Of a stretch of DNA of 64,000 bases, positions 63,317 through 64,000 are shown piece after piece; the first letter of the stretch is position 1, and every line of letters begins with the position of its first letter. The stretch is from NCBI RefSeq assembly GCF_000172635.2, contig NC_018632.1, positions 3,410,001 to 3,474,000 of the forward strand. Reading direction: 5' to 3'. The DNA is from Alteromonas macleodii ATCC 27126. Lineage in GTDB: Bacteria > Pseudomonadota > Gammaproteobacteria > Enterobacterales > Alteromonadaceae. The translations under genes and the position numbers were made by a program. The notes below the pieces were generated by a model. It was not told where the DNA came from. It saw only the letters and a list, made by a program, of their open reading frames with translations, and ran no database searches.

Positions 63317-64000
63317 ATGACAGACTCAGTACTTTTTAGCTCGTTTGATTGGGCAGAGAATACATTGCAAAACCGCATGGTATTAGCCCCTATGACGAGA
63401 GGTAGAGCTGGCGCCGATCGCATACCCAATAAAATTATGGGCGATCACTATGTACAACGCGCAGATGCAGGGCTCATTATTACTGAAGCAACGGCCATTT
63501 CAGAAGAAGGCATTGGCTGGGTTGATACCCCTGGAATTTATACCGACAAAATGGTCGAGGGCTGGCGCTCGGTGGTCAATAGAGTGCACGAGGCAGGGGG
63601 AAAAATCGTTTTGCAGCTCTGGCATACTGGACGCGCATCACACAGCGATTTCCACAATGGAAATTTGCCCCTGTCTGCATCAGCAATAAAAATTGAAGGG
63701 GACGAAATTCACACGCCTAAAGGCAAGAAGTCCTACGAAGTGCCGAAGGCGATGACCTTTGACGATATAAAACGCACAGTACAAGACTACAAAAAAGCTG
63801 CCATTAACGCCAAGGCAGCCGGATTCGACGGTGTGGAAGTTCATGCGGCAAATGGCTATCTCATCAATCAATTTTTGGATAGCCGCAGCAATCAGCGCAC
63901 CGATAATTATGGTGGTAGTGTCGATAACCGCTACCGCTTTTTGGCCGAGGTGATGGACGCAGTATTGAGCGTGTGGGATAAGGAGCACGTTGGCGTGAGA
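63317..64000 (+). CDS. Old Yellow Enzyme-family alkene reductase, 3' end outside window
   Basis: This is the first 228 codons of an FMN-dependent NADH:flavin oxidoreductase of the NemA/OYE family, which reduces activated C=C bonds or nitro groups. The frame is open to the right edge with no stop. The ATG at 63317 follows AAGGA. Family marks are 'NRMVLAPMTRGRAGADRIPN' near residue 20, 'AGLIITEATAISEEGIGW', 'VLQLWHTGRASH', 'FDGVEVHAANGYLINQFLD' and 'SNQRTDNYGGSVDNRYRF', covering most of the FMN and substrate site. About one third of the gene is missing. Confidence 0.93.
   Translation, partial: MTDSVLFSSFDWAENTLQNRMVLAPMTRGRAGADRIPNKIMGDHYVQRADAGLIITEATAISEEGIGWVDTPGIYTDKMVEGWRSVVNRVHEAGGKIVLQLWHTGRASHSDFHNGNLPLSASAIKIEGDEIHTPKGKKSYEVPKAMTFDDIKRTVQDYKKAAINAKAAGFDGVEVHAANGYLINQFLDSRSNQRTDNYGGSVDNRYRFLAEVMDAVLSVWDKEHVGVR

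Overview
The window reads as a chromosomal segment of a marine gammaproteobacterium of the Alteromonas/Alteromonadales type. This rests on gene content and order: a carboxy(nor)spermidine dehydrogenase/decarboxylase pair, lpoA-yraN-diaA-dolP beside rsmI, an AcnD/PrpF-type methylcitrate cluster, arcB close to gltBD, tyrS divergent from a LysM/M23 peptidase and anmK, mtnN-cbiB-btuF, and a large TonB receptor with a sugar porin. The genus is inferred, not tested. No rRNA, tRNA, CRISPR array, phage or complete insertion sequence was found.

Layout. 1-5.8 kb: the end of an AraC-type regulator, a long inverted repeat, a small unknown gene, the two polyamine genes (separated by a terminator), a lone AT-rich glycosyltransferase and a small unknown gene. 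5.9-13.3 kb: rsmI divergent from lpoA-yraN, then an LPS-type glycosyltransferase inserted before diaA-dolP, and an overlapping DHA2 drug exporter. 13.4-16.2 kb: a membrane protein, an SMR exporter and a DesK/DesR-like two-component pair in one unit. 16.2-19.2 kb: a small cytosolic protein, a small lipoprotein and a TonB-dependent receptor on the minus strand. 20.0-27.2 kb: propionate catabolism (GntR regulator, prpB, prpC, acnD, prpF). 27.3-35.1 kb: a double-REC diguanylate cyclase, a sodium/solute symporter, two PH-domain membrane proteins (YdbT/YdbS-like) and ArcB. 35.2-42.7 kb: an amidase, then gltBD. 42.8-52 kb: mostly small housekeeping genes, including mtnN-cbiB-btuF. 52-54 kb: an ECF sigma factor between two membrane-protein genes. 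54.3-59.7 kb: tyrS, an M23 peptidase, anmK and nhaD. 59.9-64 kb: a FucP-like sugar transporter, an OprB-like porin and the start of an Old Yellow Enzyme gene.

The most unusual structure is in the propionate cluster. Four copies of one complex inverted-repeat element sit in its gaps, one between prpB and prpC and three in a row between acnD and prpF. Each can fold as a long basal stem carrying two side-by-side hairpins, and each hairpin is capped by an NGGA loop. The conserved core of the last copy matches 11 bases of the CsrA/RsmA binding consensus. The sequences of the basal stems differ between copies while pairing is kept, which argues for selection on, or propagation of, the fold. The cluster's regulator also has a clear promoter overlapped by palindromic TTGTCGACA-type sites, with a third identical site inside its own gene.

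Other points worth a look: an 8-bp tandem repeat in the ydbS promoter region, paired operators around a near-consensus promoter for the FucP-like gene, a candidate 20-codon leader peptide before the porin, an ECF-like promoter ahead of the sigma-factor operon, and an ArcB that lacks one of the two redox cysteines known from E. coli.
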